Under the pieces are notes generated by a model. It saw only the letters and a program-made list of their open reading frames with translations, was not told where the DNA came from and searched no databases. A stretch of DNA of 64,000 nucleotides from Alphaproteobacteria bacterium. GTDB taxonomy: Bacteria; Myxococcota_A; UBA796; CAJQPC01. The translations under genes and the position numbers were made by a program. The first letter of the stretch is position 1. Every line of letters starts with the position of its first letter. Shown here one piece after another: positions 63,245 to 64,000 of the stretch. The stretch lies in contig JACKEV010000007.1 of NCBI GenBank assembly GCA_020632795.1, positions 186,001 to 250,000 on the forward strand. Reading direction: 5' to 3'.

Positions 63245-64000
63245 TGCCCATGAGGACAGGGTCTCCAGCCCCTCCTCGGCGTCGGCGTGCTCCAGGAAGC
63301 GGTCCACCAGCTCCTCGAGGTGCAGGGCGTCCTCGGCCTGGGGAGCCCGGAGGGCGGGGCGGGCCAGGGGGTCGCGGAAGCTGGCCCAGCAGGCCCGCAG
63401 GACGTGGCGCCAGGTGTAGGGCGGCTGGGGCCGGGGGGCGGGCTCGCGGCCCATAGCGGCGGCGGCGGTGTCCACGCGGACCTGCTCGGCGAAGTCGTCC
63501 AGCAGGTCCTCGAAGTGGTCCTCGGCGTCCTCGGTGAGGGGCTGCGGGACGGGCTCCTCCAGGCGGGGGTCGGCCCAGGCGTCCAGCGCCGCGCCCAGCA
63601 GGGCCCACCAGGTCCGAGGGGCCGCGTAGATCATCAGCATCAGGGTGCGGTCCTGCAGCGGCCGCACCGTGTGGGGGAAGCCCCGCGGGATGTACAGCAG
63701 CGAGCCGGTGCCCAGGGTGGCCTCCAGGGCGATCATCACCCCCGGCACGCCGGCCTCGGGGCAGGGCTCGGAGGGCAGCGGCCAGTGCAGCATCGGCGCC
63801 CACACCCTGGCCTCGATCCGGCCCCCGACGACGACGAGGAAGCTGGAGTGCTGGGCGTAGCGGGGCAGCGCGGCGTCCTCGCTGGCGTCGGCCAGCGCGC
63901 CCTGGGCGCCCACCTCGGCCTGGAGCGTGCCCGCGATGGCGCGCATCAGCGGCTGGAGCGCCGGCCCGAAAGCGGGCTTCCCGGATGCGCTGTCGAAGTG
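63224..64000 (-). CDS. JmjC/ROXA-like cupin protein (5' end cut by window)
   Basis: 258 visible residues; the frame is open to the window end. The first visible residues HFDSASGKPAFG carry the H-x-D iron motif of JmjC oxygenases. Then HSSFLVVVGGRIEARVW, TLGTGSLLYIPRGFPHTVRPL (second metal His) and a helical C-terminal dimerisation region follow. This is the bacterial cupin (ROXA/YcfD-like) ribosomal oxygenase group, which hydroxylates ribosomal-protein residues using Fe(II) and 2-oxoglutarate. The N-terminus lies outside. An ATG at 63946 is not the real start. Confidence 0.8.
   Translation of the reverse strand, partial: HFDSASGKPAFGPALQPLMRAIAGTLQAEVGAQGALADASEDAALPRYAQHSSFLVVVGGRIEARVWAPMLHWPLPSEPCPEAGVPGVMIALEATLGTGSLLYIPRGFPHTVRPLQDRTLMLMIYAAPRTWWALLGAALDAWADPRLEEPVPQPLTEDAEDHFEDLLDDFAEQVRVDTAAAAMGREPAPRPQPPYTWRHVLRACWASFRDPLARPALRAPQAEDALHLEELVDRFLEHADAEEGLETLSSWASQRSEE

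Overview
The window is very GC-rich (I judge roughly 70% or more by eye), densely packed, and has no rRNA, tRNA, CRISPR array, transposase or phage gene that I can recognise. Gene style suggests an uncultured Myxococcota (delta-proteobacterial) Gram-negative lineage. The signs are many lipoproteins, Pro/Ala-rich linkers, a PEGA-domain pseudokinase, a MopE-type calcium/metal-binding repeat protein, a GspC-like PDZ protein, FG-GAP repeats, a WXXGXW-repeat protein and a sigma54-type pilin promoter. This placement is inference from gene content; no taxonomic marker gene other than uvrC and gpmI is present.

Layout. 1-8006 is mostly minus-strand: a lipoprotein cut by the window edge, a PDZ protein, a diiron ferritin-like protein with a MerR regulator and a flavin/2Fe-2S reductase, a cysteine desulfurase with a small DUF4388-like gene, and a membrane-anchored trypsin-like protease. 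8096-15273 holds a small secreted protein and a four-gene minus operon (PEGA pseudokinase, uvrC, disulfide reductase, glycosyltransferase). 15383-21333 carries a large STAND-like/TPR protein, a membrane protein and a WXXGXW secreted protein. 21526-26205 is one giant adhesin-like lipoprotein. 26253-38003 mixes a DUF218 lipoprotein, a hydrolase, two zinc-ribbon proteins, a DUF547-FGE fusion, a phosphodiesterase with a DUF2079 membrane protein, an AGCS transporter with an OmpA lipoprotein, and threonine aldolase with gpmI.

38381-46794 starts with a double-HtrA protease preceded by a near-perfect sigma54 promoter. It continues with a palindromic element, a DUF1062 gene, a secretion ATPase fused to an isoaspartyl-methyltransferase-like domain, a divergent prepilin gene with its own sigma54-like promoter, a diheme cytochrome lipoprotein, and a lower-GC patch with two Cys-rich lipoproteins and a decayed copy. 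46837-54346 is rich in lipoproteins: paired Asp/Ser-linker paralogues, a copper-monooxygenase-like protein, an SPFH-GYF protein, a GH1 glycosidase, and a ferritin-like protein with its own repeat lipoprotein. 54445-64000 has a large unknown protein, a universal stress protein, an HTTM membrane pair, a ParA-like pseudo-ATPase with a PKD-like lipoprotein, a serine hydrolase and a truncated JmjC-like gene.

Cross-cutting patterns: (i) several lipoproteins have forced, ultra-short signal peptides without basic residues; (ii) at least six genes have a TANNNT box 6-8 nt before the start codon, suggesting leaderless transcripts; (iii) several large proteins carry degenerate versions of well-known catalytic folds (kinase, STAND P-loop, ParA P-loop, second HtrA domain). 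The best candidate for something undescribed is the methyltransferase-T2SSE ATPase fusion facing a sigma54-driven prepilin/cytochrome pair.
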